64,000 nucleotides of DNA from Olsenella sp. KGMB02461 (GTDB lineage Bacteria > Actinomycetota > Coriobacteriia > Coriobacteriales > Atopobiaceae), in contig NZ_JABAHI010000008.1 in assembly GCF_012584445.1 (NCBI RefSeq), positions 372,001 through 436,000 of the forward strand, read 5' to 3'. Below the pieces are notes generated by a model, which worked only from the letters and a program-made list of their open reading frames with translations, did not search any database and had not been told where the DNA came from. Shown one piece after another: positions 42,803 to 54,331 of the stretch (positions are counted from its first letter, which is position 1; the number at the start of each line of letters is the position of its first letter). Position numbers and translations under genes: made by a program.

Positions 42803-44404
42803 CTAGTTGGTGGTGCCAGTGGAGGTGCCGGTGGACGCAGCAGAAGAGCCTGATCCTGCGCTTCCAGCGCCAGAGGCGGTGCCACCAGAACCCGCGCTGC
42901 TCGAACCGTCATTACCCGCAGCGGCAGTGCCGCTATCAGAAGTTGAGCCCTCCCCGCTCTGGGCCGTGCCCTGAGAAGCAGATTCGTCCACTTTGGGACC
43001 GTCGATGGTGGCAGTGCCCACGCCTGCAGCGGAGGTGTTGAAGGGCACCGTTTGCCCATTGGCCGTGACGGTCACCTGGGCAGGATCTGCAGTGCGAACC
43101 ACCAGCTGGCCGTTGGACACCACATTGAACGTCTTGGTCCAAGGGCCGGTGACGGTTTGTGCCACCTCGTTGGTATCGCCGTTCTTGACCTCCACCCACA
43201 CGGCAGCGCCGTCAGGCACCGAGACCTCCACCACCACCGGTTCCGCGGCTTTTTGGGCGGCTGCGGCTGCCGCTGCTGCCGCAGCATCGGCAGAGCTGTC
43301 GTTGGCAGGGGCGCCAGAAGCATCATTGGTGGAAGCGTCTGAAGAACTGTCAGAACCGCTGTTGGCAGCAGTTTGGGTCTGCTGCGTCTCAGAAGTCTTG
43401 GGGGCAGGGTCTGCAGTGCAGCTCCTCACACCAATGACGATGATGACGATGAGGGCGATGGCGACCGCCACAAAGATGGTGGCCATGGTGCGTCGCTGGT
43501 CAGAGAACCAGGCGCGAATGACGTCTCCTATGCTGGCGCTTCCTTGGCTCTGGCCGCGAGAGCGAAGATTGGCCTGGGCTTGGCTGGAAGGGCGCCTGCG
43601 CACGTTGGGGCGCTGCGCCGCGCTTCCCATAGAGCGTGCCGCCTGGCGCACCTCGCTGGACGTGGCTTGCCGATAGCTGTCAGAAGCCAGCCCATAGCGT
43701 AGGTCGTCCTCATAGGCATCCTGAGACACCCTGCGCGTTTGGATGGCGCCTTCCCCTACATACCTGCGAGCATCGCTTGCAGCTCGAGAGCTTCTTTGCT
43801 GCCGAGAAGCTCGAGGCGCCGGCAACGCAGCTCGTGTGCTGTTGGAGCGGGGCGCACGGGCAGTGTAGGGGCGCCCCTGGGGGTAGCCCTCTTGGGTGTT
43901 TTGCAAGTCGCCGGTGTATTGGCGCAGGTAGCGCTCAGAGTACCCGGCGTTGCGCCCGTTGGTGATGGCCTCGGAGCGTCGAGTGGAACCATTTCGCAAG
44001 CTATGTCCTAATGCTGTGCCTGTAAGAATCGATCCAGCTGGGCCGGCAGAGCCATAGAGGTCGATGTCTGCGCCCTGGCCCCTGCGAGAGCGTCCATGGG
44101 CGGGAGCAGCTCCTGCCTCGTAGGGCGCGGTTTTATCGGCAGGAGACACATGCCCATGGGTGTAGGCGTCCAGGTCGTCCTGGAACATGTCGATGACCTC
44201 TCGGGGATTGAGCCCCAGATAGCGCGCATAGCTGGAGAGCATGCCCAGCGCGTAGCCCGAGCGGGGGATGCGCTGCCAGTCGCCCTCCTCAAAGGCCACA
44301 ATGACCTGCTCTTTGAGTCTCAGGACTCGGGCAGCCTGAGGGACGGTGAGGTTGAGCTGGCGCCTACGCTGGGCCAGATACTCGCTAAAACGCGGCTTTG
44401 CCAC
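42803..44404 (-). CDS. RodZ-like helix-turn-helix membrane protein with low-complexity regions
   Basis: A 533-residue protein. Residues 1-70 form a helix-turn-helix (LNLTVPQAARVLRLKEQVIVAFEEGDWQRI). A long disordered Arg/Ser/Ala segment follows, then one helix (TMATIFVAVAIALIVIIVIGV) and a periplasmic part with a DUF4115-like domain (VEVSVPDGAAVWVEV) ending in Ser/Gly/Thr repeats. RodZ proteins link MreB or the divisome to the wall. Start is GTG 44404 behind GGGAGG, three bases after ftsK. Confidence 0.8.
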   Translation of the reverse strand: MAKPRFSEYLAQRRRQLNLTVPQAARVLRLKEQVIVAFEEGDWQRIPRSGYALGMLSSYARYLGLNPREVIDMFQDDLDAYTHGHVSPADKTAPYEAGAAPAHGRSRRGQGADIDLYGSAGPAGSILTGTALGHSLRNGSTRRSEAITNGRNAGYSERYLRQYTGDLQNTQEGYPQGRPYTARAPRSNSTRAALPAPRASRQQRSSRAASDARRYVGEGAIQTRRVSQDAYEDDLRYGLASDSYRQATSSEVRQAARSMGSAAQRPNVRRRPSSQAQANLRSRGQSQGSASIGDVIRAWFSDQRRTMATIFVAVAIALIVIIVIGVRSCTADPAPKTSETQQTQTAANSGSDSSSDASTNDASGAPANDSSADAAAAAAAAAAQKAAEPVVVEVSVPDGAAVWVEVKNGDTNEVAQTVTGPWTKTFNVVSNGQLVVRTADPAQVTVTANGQTVPFNTSAAGVGTATIDGPKVDESASQGTAQSGEGSTSDSGTAAAGNDGSSSAGSGGTASGAGSAGSGSSAASTGTSTGTTN

Positions 44405-44407
44405 CTG

Positions 44408-47122
44408 CTATACCTCCCTGTAAAGAGCTTCGGCCTGACGGAGCTCCTCCAGCCCCTCCGGCTGAAGCAGCACGTCACGAGGCTTGGAGCCATTGGGGGG
44501 ACCCACAATGCCCTTGTGCTCGAGCATGTCCATGATGCGGCCAGCTCTAGCGTAGCCCACCTTGAGGCGCCTCTGGAGGGTGGAGGTGGAACCTAGCTGG
44601 GAATCCACGACGATCTGAGCCGCCTCCCATACCAAAGGATCGTCCTCCTCGTCTAGGTCGCTGGCTTCAGAGGAGCCTTCTAGCTCGGCGGGAGCCACGG
44701 CAGAGAGCACTTCCTCGTGGTAATCGGGCTCGCCCTGGTCTGCCCAGTAGCTCACCACATTCTCCACCTCGTCGTCAGAAACGTAGCAGCCCAGGATGCG
44801 GCGGGGCTTTAAGCCGCCAGACTTGAAGAGCATGTCGCCGTTGCCCAAAAGGCGGTCGGCGCCCTTCTCGTCCAGGATGATGCGTGAGTCGTTCTTTTGA
44901 GCCACCGTGAGGGCGATACGGCTCTCGATGTTGGCCTTGATGAGGCCGGTGACCACATCGGTGGTGGGGCGCTGGGTGGCCAGCACCAGATGGATGCCAG
45001 CGGCACGGGCCAGCTGGGCAATGCGCACAATGGAGGCCTCCACCTCCTTGCCCGAGACCATCATGAGGTCGGAGAGCTCGTCCACCACCACTACCAAATA
45101 AGGCATGGGATCTGGCGAGGCACCCTCGTCATCGCCCAAGGCCCCCGATTTCACCTTCTTGTTGTAGCCGGCGATGTTGCGCACGCCCGCCTTGGCGAAG
45201 ATCTTGAGTCGCCGCTCCATCTCGGTGGTGGCCCATTGAAGCGCGCTCGCGGCCTGCTTGGGCTCGGTGACCACCGGCACATAGAGGTGAGGCAAGCCTT
45301 CGTAGAAAGTGAATTCCACGCGCTTGGGGTCCACCATGATGAGGCGCAGCTGGTCGGGGGTCGCGCGCATGAGCATGGACATGATGATGGTGTTGATCAT
45401 GACGGACTTACCGGAGCCCGTGGTACCGGCGATAAGCAGGTGGGGCATCTTGGCCAGGTCTGCCACCACAGGCTTGCCCTCGGAGTCGCGGCCAATGGCA
45501 AACTCCAGCGCGCCCCCTTTGGCAAAGGGCACCACATCGCCCAGATAGACATTGCGGCGCTTGCTGTTGGGAATCTCGATGCCCAGGTAGGTAGAGCCTG
45601 GAATCACGAAGATACGCACCGACTTTGCGGCCAGCGACAAAGCGATGTCGTCCTCCAGATTCATGATCTTGCTTACGCGCTCGCCCTCGCCCATCTGGAT
45701 CTTGAAGGTGGTGACGATGGGGCCAGCCACCCAGCCCACCACCTGGCTGGTAGAGCCAAACTCGATGAGCTTGGCTTGCAGGCGGTCAGCCGTGGCTTGG
45801 AGCTCTTCCTCTGAACTTGCCGTGACCGAGTTGTCCTTGGAAGTATCCAAGAGCGAAAGGGGAGGCAACTCGTATTGCGCGGAATCCTCCCCCGGACGCT
45901 TGGGTTTGGCAGGGGCTTTGGCCATGGCGGCCTTGGAGATGCCCCCGGAAGGAGCGGTGGGTTTCTCGGCAGCAGAAGCCTTGGCGTCCTTGGCGCCCTT
46001 GGGCTTCGGAGCGGCAGGCGCCTCTTCCCAGGGGGCTGAGAGATCCAGCTGGGGAGTGTCAGGGCCGTCCCACTGGTCGACGTCGCGGGCATCTGCAGCC
46101 TCCTCGTTGCCGAGAAGATCTCCATCCTCTACCAGCGCGTCTTGAGCCTCTTGGGACTTTGTGCGACGGCGGCGCTGCGGACGCTTCTTGTCGTGGGATG
46201 CCGGAGTCACCGGCAGCGGCGCGGTGACTGTCTGACCCTCCAGATCCTCCACGGTGTCATGGAGGGCGCCGGGAGCCTCATCGGCAGCCATACGGGGATG
46301 ATGGTAGGGCTTCTGGGCTTTGTCGCCTCGACGCAGCACCGAGGTCTTGCGATTGCCCAGGAAGGTGGTGGCAGGCTCGCCGGACTTGGAGCGGCCGCGG
46401 CGAGGCAGAGCGGTAGTGGGGTTTGCGGCCAAGACAGCGGTCCCCTCCCCTGCCGCAGCCCTGGCGGCCCGTGCCTGGGCACGGCTGGTAGCGCGCTCGC
46501 TCGCGCGCTCGGCCAGGTGCTCATGGGCAGCGCTGGAGGCGTTGCGGATCTTTGCCACCAGGCCCGAGATGGAGAAGCCGCAAATCACAATGCCGGCGAT
46601 CATAAGGCCCACCAACACGATGAGCGATATGGTGCGGCCCAAAAGGGTGAGCAGCACCCAGGCCACAGCTCCGCCTAGCCATCCGCCGGATATCTGGGCA
46701 ATGGCATCGGCAAAGACCATATCCGCATTGGCAGAGGCCAGGCCATCTGGGGTGGCCAGCACAGAGAGCATTGCCAAAAGAGCCGCCACAATGAGCGTGA
46801 GCCCCAAGGCGATGCGCAGGGAGAAGGGGCCGTCTTGTGGCACAAAGTAAGTGATGGCATAAAGCAACAGGGCACAGGGAACCAGCGGGGCGCCCGCTCC
46901 AAAGCCCATCACCAGACCAGTGCGAAAGGCCTGGGCCACCAGGGCGTCGCTAGGGCTCATCAACGCCACCAGCAGCGCCACTGCCAGCACGATCAACGCC
47001 ACTCCGGCGATGTCGTGCCAGGCAGAGGGAGCCACCACCGCCTGATGGGCGGCGGGCTTTTGGTTGTGGGTGTTTGTCGGTGCCTTGCGCTTGGGTGCGT
47101 TGGATTTGCGTTGCGACGGCAT
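44408..47122 (-). CDS. ftsK: DNA translocase FtsK/SpoIIIE
   Basis: A 904-residue septal DNA pump. Four N-terminal helices (residues 30-180) are followed by a disordered linker of about 230 residues rich in Ala/Pro/Lys. The motor has Walker A GTTGSGKSVMIN and Walker B YLVVVVDELSDLMM, and the C-terminal winged helix (QIVVDSQLGSTSTLQRRLKVGYARAGRIMD) reads KOPS-like sites. One copy of the GCCGAGAAACCC word lies in the linker coding region. Confidence 0.97.
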   Translation of the reverse strand: MPSQRKSNAPKRKAPTNTHNQKPAAHQAVVAPSAWHDIAGVALIVLAVALLVALMSPSDALVAQAFRTGLVMGFGAGAPLVPCALLLYAITYFVPQDGPFSLRIALGLTLIVAALLAMLSVLATPDGLASANADMVFADAIAQISGGWLGGAVAWVLLTLLGRTISLIVLVGLMIAGIVICGFSISGLVAKIRNASSAAHEHLAERASERATSRAQARAARAAAGEGTAVLAANPTTALPRRGRSKSGEPATTFLGNRKTSVLRRGDKAQKPYHHPRMAADEAPGALHDTVEDLEGQTVTAPLPVTPASHDKKRPQRRRRTKSQEAQDALVEDGDLLGNEEAADARDVDQWDGPDTPQLDLSAPWEEAPAAPKPKGAKDAKASAAEKPTAPSGGISKAAMAKAPAKPKRPGEDSAQYELPPLSLLDTSKDNSVTASSEEELQATADRLQAKLIEFGSTSQVVGWVAGPIVTTFKIQMGEGERVSKIMNLEDDIALSLAAKSVRIFVIPGSTYLGIEIPNSKRRNVYLGDVVPFAKGGALEFAIGRDSEGKPVVADLAKMPHLLIAGTTGSGKSVMINTIIMSMLMRATPDQLRLIMVDPKRVEFTFYEGLPHLYVPVVTEPKQAASALQWATTEMERRLKIFAKAGVRNIAGYNKKVKSGALGDDEGASPDPMPYLVVVVDELSDLMMVSGKEVEASIVRIAQLARAAGIHLVLATQRPTTDVVTGLIKANIESRIALTVAQKNDSRIILDEKGADRLLGNGDMLFKSGGLKPRRILGCYVSDDEVENVVSYWADQGEPDYHEEVLSAVAPAELEGSSEASDLDEEDDPLVWEAAQIVVDSQLGSTSTLQRRLKVGYARAGRIMDMLEHKGIVGPPNGSKPRDVLLQPEGLEELRQAEALYREV

Positions 47123-47126
47123 CGAG

Positions 47127-48791
<1,665 letters not shown>

Positions 48792-48939
48792 GGAATCAAT
48801 AGTTCCTTTCTTAATCGCAACCAATGCGATTCTATAAATACGGCCTCTAGGGCCGTTACGTCACAAATCAATAGCTTCTTATGATAGCCGGGGCCTATGG
48901 ATTCTCTGTTAACGCCAAAAGCCCCTCGCACAGATACAC

Positions 48940-48978
48940 AAAAACAGACACCCGCCTGCGCCGGGCAGGCAGGTGTCT
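48940..48978 (-). terminator. Terminator after pnp
   Basis: On the minus strand AGACACCTGCCTG/CAGGCGGGTGTCT forms a long stem followed by GTTTTTG, about 77 bases after the pnp stop. Confidence 0.93.
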
Positions 48979-49015
48979 TGTCTATGCAGCTTGAAGCCTC
49001 GGCGCCCTAAAGGCT

Positions 49016-49027
49016 GCCGAGAAACCC
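49016..49027 (+). repeat. Copy of the GCCGAGAAACCC word
   Basis: The plus strand reads CTGCCGAGAAACCCTCGCCC, 20 bases shared exactly with the copy at 58834. It lies 28 bases past the pnp stop. AACCCTC here can pair with GAGGGTT just beyond, forming a small hairpin. Confidence 0.65.
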
Positions 49028-49054
49028 TCGCCCTCGAGGGTTGCACCTGTGAGG

Positions 49055-51298
49055 CTAGCCCTCGTGATGGCGGCGGAGCTTGCGGGCCGGAGCCTCGTCT
49101 TGCCCCTTGGCGCCGTGATCGCCAGGCTTGCGGGTGCGGGGCTTGGGCTTGGAGTCGCCCTTGCGGCCGGCGTGGTCAGGCCCCTTGTGTCCGTTGCCTG
49201 CCGGCGCCTCGGGCTTGTCCAGACGATCCAGGGAGATCTTGCCCTTCTCGTCCACCTCGAGCACCTTGACCTTGACTTCGTCGCCCACGTTGAGGACATC
49301 TTCCACCTTGTCCACGCGGCCCTGGGCCACACGGGAGATGTGCAGCAGGCCGTCCTTGCCAGGCAGCAGCTCCACGAAGGCGCCAAAGGGCTGGATGCCC
49401 ACTACGCGGCCCACGTACTCCTCGCCTACCTCGGGAACCTTGACGATGGCCCGGATGCGATCGGCGGCCTCTTCACCGGCAGCGCCTACGCCGGCGATGA
49501 AGACAGTGCCGTCTTCCTGGATGTCGATGGTGGCGCCGGTGTCGTCTTGAATGCCGCGGATGACCTTGCCGCCAGAGCCAATGACGTCGCGGATCTTATC
49601 GGGAGCGATGTTGAGGGTGATGATGTGAGGAGCGTTGTCCTTCACCTCTTCACGGGGCTGAGGGATAGCCTCGAGCATAGCGGCCAAGATGTGGGCACGG
49701 CCCTCTTTGGCCTGATGTAGAGCCTGCTCCAGGATCGCAGGGGTAAGGCCGGTGGCCTTGTTGTCCATCTGCATGGCAGTGATGCCGCGCTCGGTGCCGG
49801 TGACCTTGAAGTCCATGTCGCCTAAGAAGTCCTCGAGGCCCTGGATGTCAGAGAGCACCACGGTCTTGCCGTTCTCCTGGATAAGGCCCATGGCGATGCC
49901 GGAAACCGGGCGCTTGAGAGGCACGCCGGCATCCATAAGGGCCAAGGTGGAGCCGCAGGTAGACGCCATAGAGCTAGAGCCGTTGGATTCCATGACCTCA
50001 GAGACCACGCGAATGGTGTAGGGGAACTCTTCCTCAGAAGGGATCACAGGAAGAAGGGCGCGCTCGGCCAGGTTGCCATGGCCAATCTCGCGGCGCTTGG
50101 GAGCGCCCATGCGACCGGTCTCGCCGGTGCAGAAGGGCGGGAAGTTGTAGTGGTGGATGTAGCGCTTGCCATCCACGGGCTCGATGGTATCCAGGCGCTG
50201 CCACTCGTTGAGCATGCCCAGGGTGCACACCGAGAGCACCTGGGTCTGGCCACGCTGGAAGAGGCCGGAGCCATGCACCAGCGGCAGATAGTCGCCCTTG
50301 ACCATCAGGGGGCGAATCTGAGTGGCAGTGCGGCCGTCCACACGCTCGCCGGTCTCTACCACCATCTCGCGCATGGCATGCTTCTCGAGGCTCTTGAGCT
50401 CGACGGCGATGGAGCGATGCTCGCTCTCGCGCTCCTCCTCGCTAAACTCGGAGACGATGAGGTCCTTGAGCTCTGCCACCTTGGCCATACGGGACTGCTT
50501 GTCCGGGTCTTTGAGGGCTGCGGACATCTCGTTGAAATGAGCGAAGACCTTCTCGTGCACAGCGGCGTTAGGCTCGTCCAGCACATACTCTTTAGGCTGG
50601 ATGGGGCCGTTGACCTCGACCCACTTGGCGATGAAGGCCTCTTGCTCCGCGCAGAAGGCGGCAATGGCGTCCTGGCCAAAGGCCATGGCTTCCAGCATGT
50701 CTGCCTCGCTCACCTCGTCGCCGGAAGCCTCCAGCATAGAGATGAAGGTGGAGGTGCCGGCAAGCTCCAGGTCGAGGTCGGAGTTGTCGCGCTCCTCATA
50801 GGTGGGGTTCACCAGGTACTCGCCGGTGTCGCGGTCGCGACCCACGCGCACGCACGCCAAAGGCCCCTCGAAGGGCACGCCGCCGATGGTAAGGGCGGCG
50901 CTGGCTGCCATGACGCAGATGGTGTCCACAGGATCTACCTGGTCTGCGACGAGAGGCATGGCCACTACCTGGACCTCGTTGCGGAAGCCGTCAGGGAAGC
51001 TGGGGCGCAAAGGACGGTCGATCATGCGGGCGGTGAGGGTGGCCTTCTCGGAAGGGCGAGCCTCGCGCTTGAGGTATCCGCCGGGAATGCGGCCCACGGC
51101 GTACATCTTCTCGATGTAATCCACCGTAAGGGGGAAGAAATCAAAATCTTTGCGCTCCTTGGACACCACGGCGGTCACGAGGACCTCAGAATCGCCTTGA
51201 CGCACAATGCACGCACCGGTGGCCTGCTTGGCGAGCTCGCCGGACTCCAGCGCATAGTGTTTGCCATAGAGGTCAAACTCGTGGGTGACTTTGGTCAT
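49055..51298 (-). CDS. pnp: Polynucleotide phosphorylase
   Basis: A 747-residue phosphorolytic 3'-5' exoribonuclease. Two RNase PH-like halves (GSGLFQRGQTQVLSVCTLG; SMASTCGSTLALMDAGVPL) flank a helical region, followed by KH (IRDVIGSGGKVIRGIQDDTGA) and S1 (GEEYVGRVVGIQPFGAFVEL) domains and a basic Gly/Lys/Arg tail. GAGAGG precedes ATG 51298. It follows rpsO, the classical order. Confidence 0.97.
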   Translation of the reverse strand: MTKVTHEFDLYGKHYALESGELAKQATGACIVRQGDSEVLVTAVVSKERKDFDFFPLTVDYIEKMYAVGRIPGGYLKREARPSEKATLTARMIDRPLRPSFPDGFRNEVQVVAMPLVADQVDPVDTICVMAASAALTIGGVPFEGPLACVRVGRDRDTGEYLVNPTYEERDNSDLDLELAGTSTFISMLEASGDEVSEADMLEAMAFGQDAIAAFCAEQEAFIAKWVEVNGPIQPKEYVLDEPNAAVHEKVFAHFNEMSAALKDPDKQSRMAKVAELKDLIVSEFSEEERESEHRSIAVELKSLEKHAMREMVVETGERVDGRTATQIRPLMVKGDYLPLVHGSGLFQRGQTQVLSVCTLGMLNEWQRLDTIEPVDGKRYIHHYNFPPFCTGETGRMGAPKRREIGHGNLAERALLPVIPSEEEFPYTIRVVSEVMESNGSSSMASTCGSTLALMDAGVPLKRPVSGIAMGLIQENGKTVVLSDIQGLEDFLGDMDFKVTGTERGITAMQMDNKATGLTPAILEQALHQAKEGRAHILAAMLEAIPQPREEVKDNAPHIITLNIAPDKIRDVIGSGGKVIRGIQDDTGATIDIQEDGTVFIAGVGAAGEEAADRIRAIVKVPEVGEEYVGRVVGIQPFGAFVELLPGKDGLLHISRVAQGRVDKVEDVLNVGDEVKVKVLEVDEKGKISLDRLDKPEAPAGNGHKGPDHAGRKGDSKPKPRTRKPGDHGAKGQDEAPARKLRRHHEG

Positions 51299-51395
51299 GT
51301 ACTACCTCTCGATCTCCGCCTGCCCCTTGCAGGCGGTTCCGCTTTGGCCGCTCGCAGGCGGCTCAGGACACTTGTATGCAAGTACCCTTCCATAT

Positions 51396-51422
51396 AAAAA
51401 GGAGCGCCTTGAAAGCGCCCCT
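51396..51422 (-). terminator. Terminator between rpsO and pnp
   Basis: On the minus strand AAGGGGCGC/GCGCTCCTT is followed by TTTTTAT, 14 bases past the rpsO stop. Readthrough or a second promoter must supply pnp. Confidence 0.85.
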
Positions 51423-51435
51423 TGATTCCCGCTTC

Positions 51436-51714
51436 TTACTGGATATTGTCGCGAATACCCAGGCGACCAATAAGCTCACGGTACTCGTCGATGTTGTTGC
51501 TCTTGATGTAAGAGAGCAGACGACGACGCTTACCAACGAGCATCAGCAGGCCACGACGAGTGTGGAAGTCCTTCTTGTGGGACTTCATGTGCTCGGTGAG
51601 CTCGCGGATGCGGTCGGTCATGATGGCGACCTGCACGGGAGCAGAGCCGGAGTCCTGGTCGTTCTTGCCAAACTCACGGATGAGCTCTGCTTTGCGCTCC
51701 TTAGAGATGGTCAT
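51436..51714 (-). CDS. rpsO: Ribosomal protein S15
   Basis: A 92-residue small-subunit protein: [36 protein letters not shown] and [13 protein letters not shown] are typical. ATG 51714 follows AAAGGTG; the frame from 51939 is a random extension. Confidence 0.97.
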   Translation of the reverse strand: MTISKERKAELIREFGKNDQDSGSAPVQVAIMTDRIRELTEHMKSHKKDFHTRRGLLMLVGKRRRLLSYIKSNNIDEYRELIGRLGIRDNIQ

Positions 51715-51953
51715 AGGAATCACCTTTCTTGAGAAAGATTCGCCTCGAACTGGGACGCTCGCCGGTGACGCGAAGCGCCAAGTAGGAGGTAGGGACCCAA
51801 AGAGAGTACCACGTTTAGTGCCGCGCATCTCGCAGCGGCTAAATCCCCACATCCTCTGGGAGTTAACTGAAGTACTGGGGAGAGGCGGCAGCAAAAGGTC
51901 GACAGCACGCAAGAACGTTGCCGACCGTCTCGCGCGCACCTTCTAGGCCGCGC

Positions 51954-52724
51954 CTAGACTCCCCGCAAAAACTCGAAGGCCTTGAGGCGAGCGTCCAGAT
52001 GGGTAGCAGCCCAAAGATGCGCCTGCTCCAGCAGCAGACACGCGGTGTCCAAGCTGGCCGGCTGAGCCAAAAGATCGTCGAACGTGAGGCTCACCAGCGC
52101 CTCGATCCAGCCCAAAAGCGCAGGGTCTGCCACTTGGGCTCCGGCCACGTCGCGTGCACACGGCTCGCAGAGGGCGCCTCCGGCGGCTACCGAGAAACGC
52201 GTCACCTGCTCGTCGCCGCATTCGATGCAGTTGGAAGTCTCCGGTCGCCATCCCTCATGGGAGAGCGCCTTGAAGGTGTAGGCAGCCACCACCTCGAACA
52301 AGAGCGCCTGCCGCTCCCCCTCCCCTTCCAGCTCTTGAATCTGAGCAAGCGCCAGCAGGCTCCGCACAAAGAGGCCATAGAGATAAGGGTCTGGCGACTC
52401 CTCGAAACTCACCAGGCGCGCAACCGAGCAAATTGCCGCAGCTGCCTCCGAGGCATCCGGGTCATAGGCGATCTTTGCCCGGGCATCGGTAAGGGAGGCC
52501 TCGCACACCACATCCAGCGTGCGCCCCTTGGCGATGAGGTACTTTCCTTCCGAGAAAAGCTGCGTGCGGCCTGCCAGCTTTCCCGTGGGCTTGCGCGCCC
52601 CCTTGGCTACGGCGCGCACCAGGGAGCCGTCCGAGGAAAGCAGCGTCAGGATAAGGTCTGCCTCCCCGAGCTTCACTCGGCCGATGACGGTGGCCACCAC
52701 CGGATAGGTGCGTGCCCTCGCCAC
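51954..52724 (-). CDS. recO: DNA repair protein RecO
   Basis: A 256-residue recombination mediator that loads RecA. The OB fold includes RVKLGEADLILTLLSSDGSL and GARKPTGKLAGRTQ; the zinc finger uses CIECGDEQ and LCEPCARD. It starts at GTG 52724 immediately after the era stop, with GGAGG inside era. Confidence 0.94.
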   Translation of the reverse strand: MARARTYPVVATVIGRVKLGEADLILTLLSSDGSLVRAVAKGARKPTGKLAGRTQLFSEGKYLIAKGRTLDVVCEASLTDARAKIAYDPDASEAAAAICSVARLVSFEESPDPYLYGLFVRSLLALAQIQELEGEGERQALLFEVVAAYTFKALSHEGWRPETSNCIECGDEQVTRFSVAAGGALCEPCARDVAGAQVADPALLGWIEALVSLTFDDLLAQPASLDTACLLLEQAHLWAATHLDARLKAFEFLRGV

Positions 52725-53855
52725 CTAGGCCTCCGCGTTGTAGCCAAAGCGGCGGATGGCTTCCTCGTCTTTGCGCCAGGAGGGCTTCACCCGCACCTCC
52801 AGGTCCAAAAAGACCTGGGCGCCCAGCCATTGCTCGATCTGTTTGCGGGCTTGGGTGCCTATGCGCTTGATCATGGAACCGCCTTTGCCCACCAAGATTC
52901 CCTTTTGGCTGTCGCGTTCCACAAAGATGGTGGCTTTGATGGAGGCATGGCCCTCGTCTCGCCACTGGATGGAGTCGCAGAGCACGCCTACCGCATGGGG
53001 CACTTCCTGGCGGCAGTTGAGCAGCACCTTTTCGCGCACGAACTCAGACACCTGCTCGGAGTCTGTGGCGTCCACCGGCATATCCTCCGGAAACCAGCGT
53101 GGCCCGTAGGGCAGATGCTCGATGACCAGCTGGATGAACGCTTCGGTATTGAAGCCCTCGCGCGCCGAGGTCACCAACACATCGTCAAAGGCAGCCATGG
53201 CTTGCGCAGCCTCGATTTGAGCCTGCACTTGTTCCGGCGTGGCGAGATCTGCCTTGGTGATCACCAGTAAGCGTACCGCCGAGCTGGCATTCACATGGGA
53301 GGCTACCCACCCATCTCCGGTGCCGGCAGGTTTGGTGGCATCCAAAAGCATGGCCACCACGTCCACATCTGCCAGCTCCCCCAAGGCGGACTTGTTGAGC
53401 TCCTCGCCCAAGGCATCCTTGGGCTTATGCAGGCCGGGGGTATCCACGATGACCACTTGGGCGCCTGGCCTGTTGACGACCGCCCTCATGCGCCGGCGCG
53501 TGGTTTGAGCCACCGGGCTTGTGATGGCAGCGTGCGCCCCCAGGCAGGCATTGAGCAGCGTGGATTTGCCTGCATTGGGACGACCCACCAGGGCCACGAA
53601 GCCGCTGCGAAAATCATCAGGCACGCTCGCCGTGGGAGCCGGAGCCCCAAACTGCTGCATCAGCAGCAGCTCTTCCTCGTCCAGATCCAGGTCTTCGTCA
53701 GCCTCTAGCTCCACATCGTCTAAGGAGGCGGCATCGTCTGTGCCAGCCTCCAAGCCCTGCTCAATGGCCCTGGCGGCTGCAGCCACCTGAGGGCCGTCCT
53801 TCTCGGCAGCGGCAGTTTCTAAATCAAAATCTTTTGAGGACGAGGGAGCTGTCAC
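52725..53855 (-). CDS. era: GTPase Era with an acidic N-terminal extension
   Basis: A 376-residue ribosome-assembly GTPase. The G domain has GRPNAGKSTLLNACLG, DTPGLHKPKDALGEEL and TKAD; the KH domain (IFVERDSQKGILVGKGGSMIKRIG) binds 16S rRNA. About 85 extra residues precede it, Glu/Asp-rich (LEADEDLDLDEEELLLMQQF); standard Era is about 300. Start GTG 53855 follows AAAGGAG. Confidence 0.95.
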   Translation of the reverse strand: MTAPSSSKDFDLETAAAEKDGPQVAAAARAIEQGLEAGTDDAASLDDVELEADEDLDLDEEELLLMQQFGAPAPTASVPDDFRSGFVALVGRPNAGKSTLLNACLGAHAAITSPVAQTTRRRMRAVVNRPGAQVVIVDTPGLHKPKDALGEELNKSALGELADVDVVAMLLDATKPAGTGDGWVASHVNASSAVRLLVITKADLATPEQVQAQIEAAQAMAAFDDVLVTSAREGFNTEAFIQLVIEHLPYGPRWFPEDMPVDATDSEQVSEFVREKVLLNCRQEVPHAVGVLCDSIQWRDEGHASIKATIFVERDSQKGILVGKGGSMIKRIGTQARKQIEQWLGAQVFLDLEVRVKPSWRKDEEAIRRFGYNAEA

Positions 53856-53947
53856 CGCGTCGCTCCTTTCTGCGAGATGGATGGGGGTAAAGCCGGGCTC
53901 ATGCTAAGAAACCCGGCCATGGGCGGCTGCCATAGCTGTCTTGTGCC

Positions 53948-54331
53948 CTACCCAAAGAGGCGCAGGGCGGCGTTTACAAAAATCACGACTCCCATGATGC
54001 CCACCAGGGTGCTCAGGATGTAGACGGCTGCAGCTGCCACGTCCTTGGCGTGGCCGGCCAGGGTGTTGTACTCAGGGGACACCAGGTCGACGATGGTCTC
54101 GATGGCGGTATTCATGAGCTCGGCAGAGAGCACGGCGCCGCAGCCCAAAAGCAGGCAGCCCCATTCGCCGGGAGTGCATTGGAGCACAAAGCCCATGACC
54201 ACGCAGAAGGCAAAGCCGCCCACCATGATTTTGATGTTGCGCTCGGTGGTGAAGGCGAAGACGAAGCCCTGGATCGCAAAGGCGAAGCTTTTGAACAGCG
54301 TGGGGTGGTTCTTGTCTGAGCCGGGAATCAT
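53948..54331 (-). CDS. dgkA: Diacylglycerol/undecaprenol kinase
   Basis: A 127-residue protein with three helices. TTERNIKIMVGGF and SAELMNTAIETIVDLVSPEYN form the DagK active site. It phosphorylates undecaprenol or diacylglycerol at the membrane. Its ATG overlaps the ybeY stop (ATGA). Confidence 0.93.
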   Translation of the reverse strand: MIPGSDKNHPTLFKSFAFAIQGFVFAFTTERNIKIMVGGFAFCVVMGFVLQCTPGEWGCLLLGCGAVLSAELMNTAIETIVDLVSPEYNTLAGHAKDVAAAAVYILSTLVGIMGVVIFVNAALRLFG

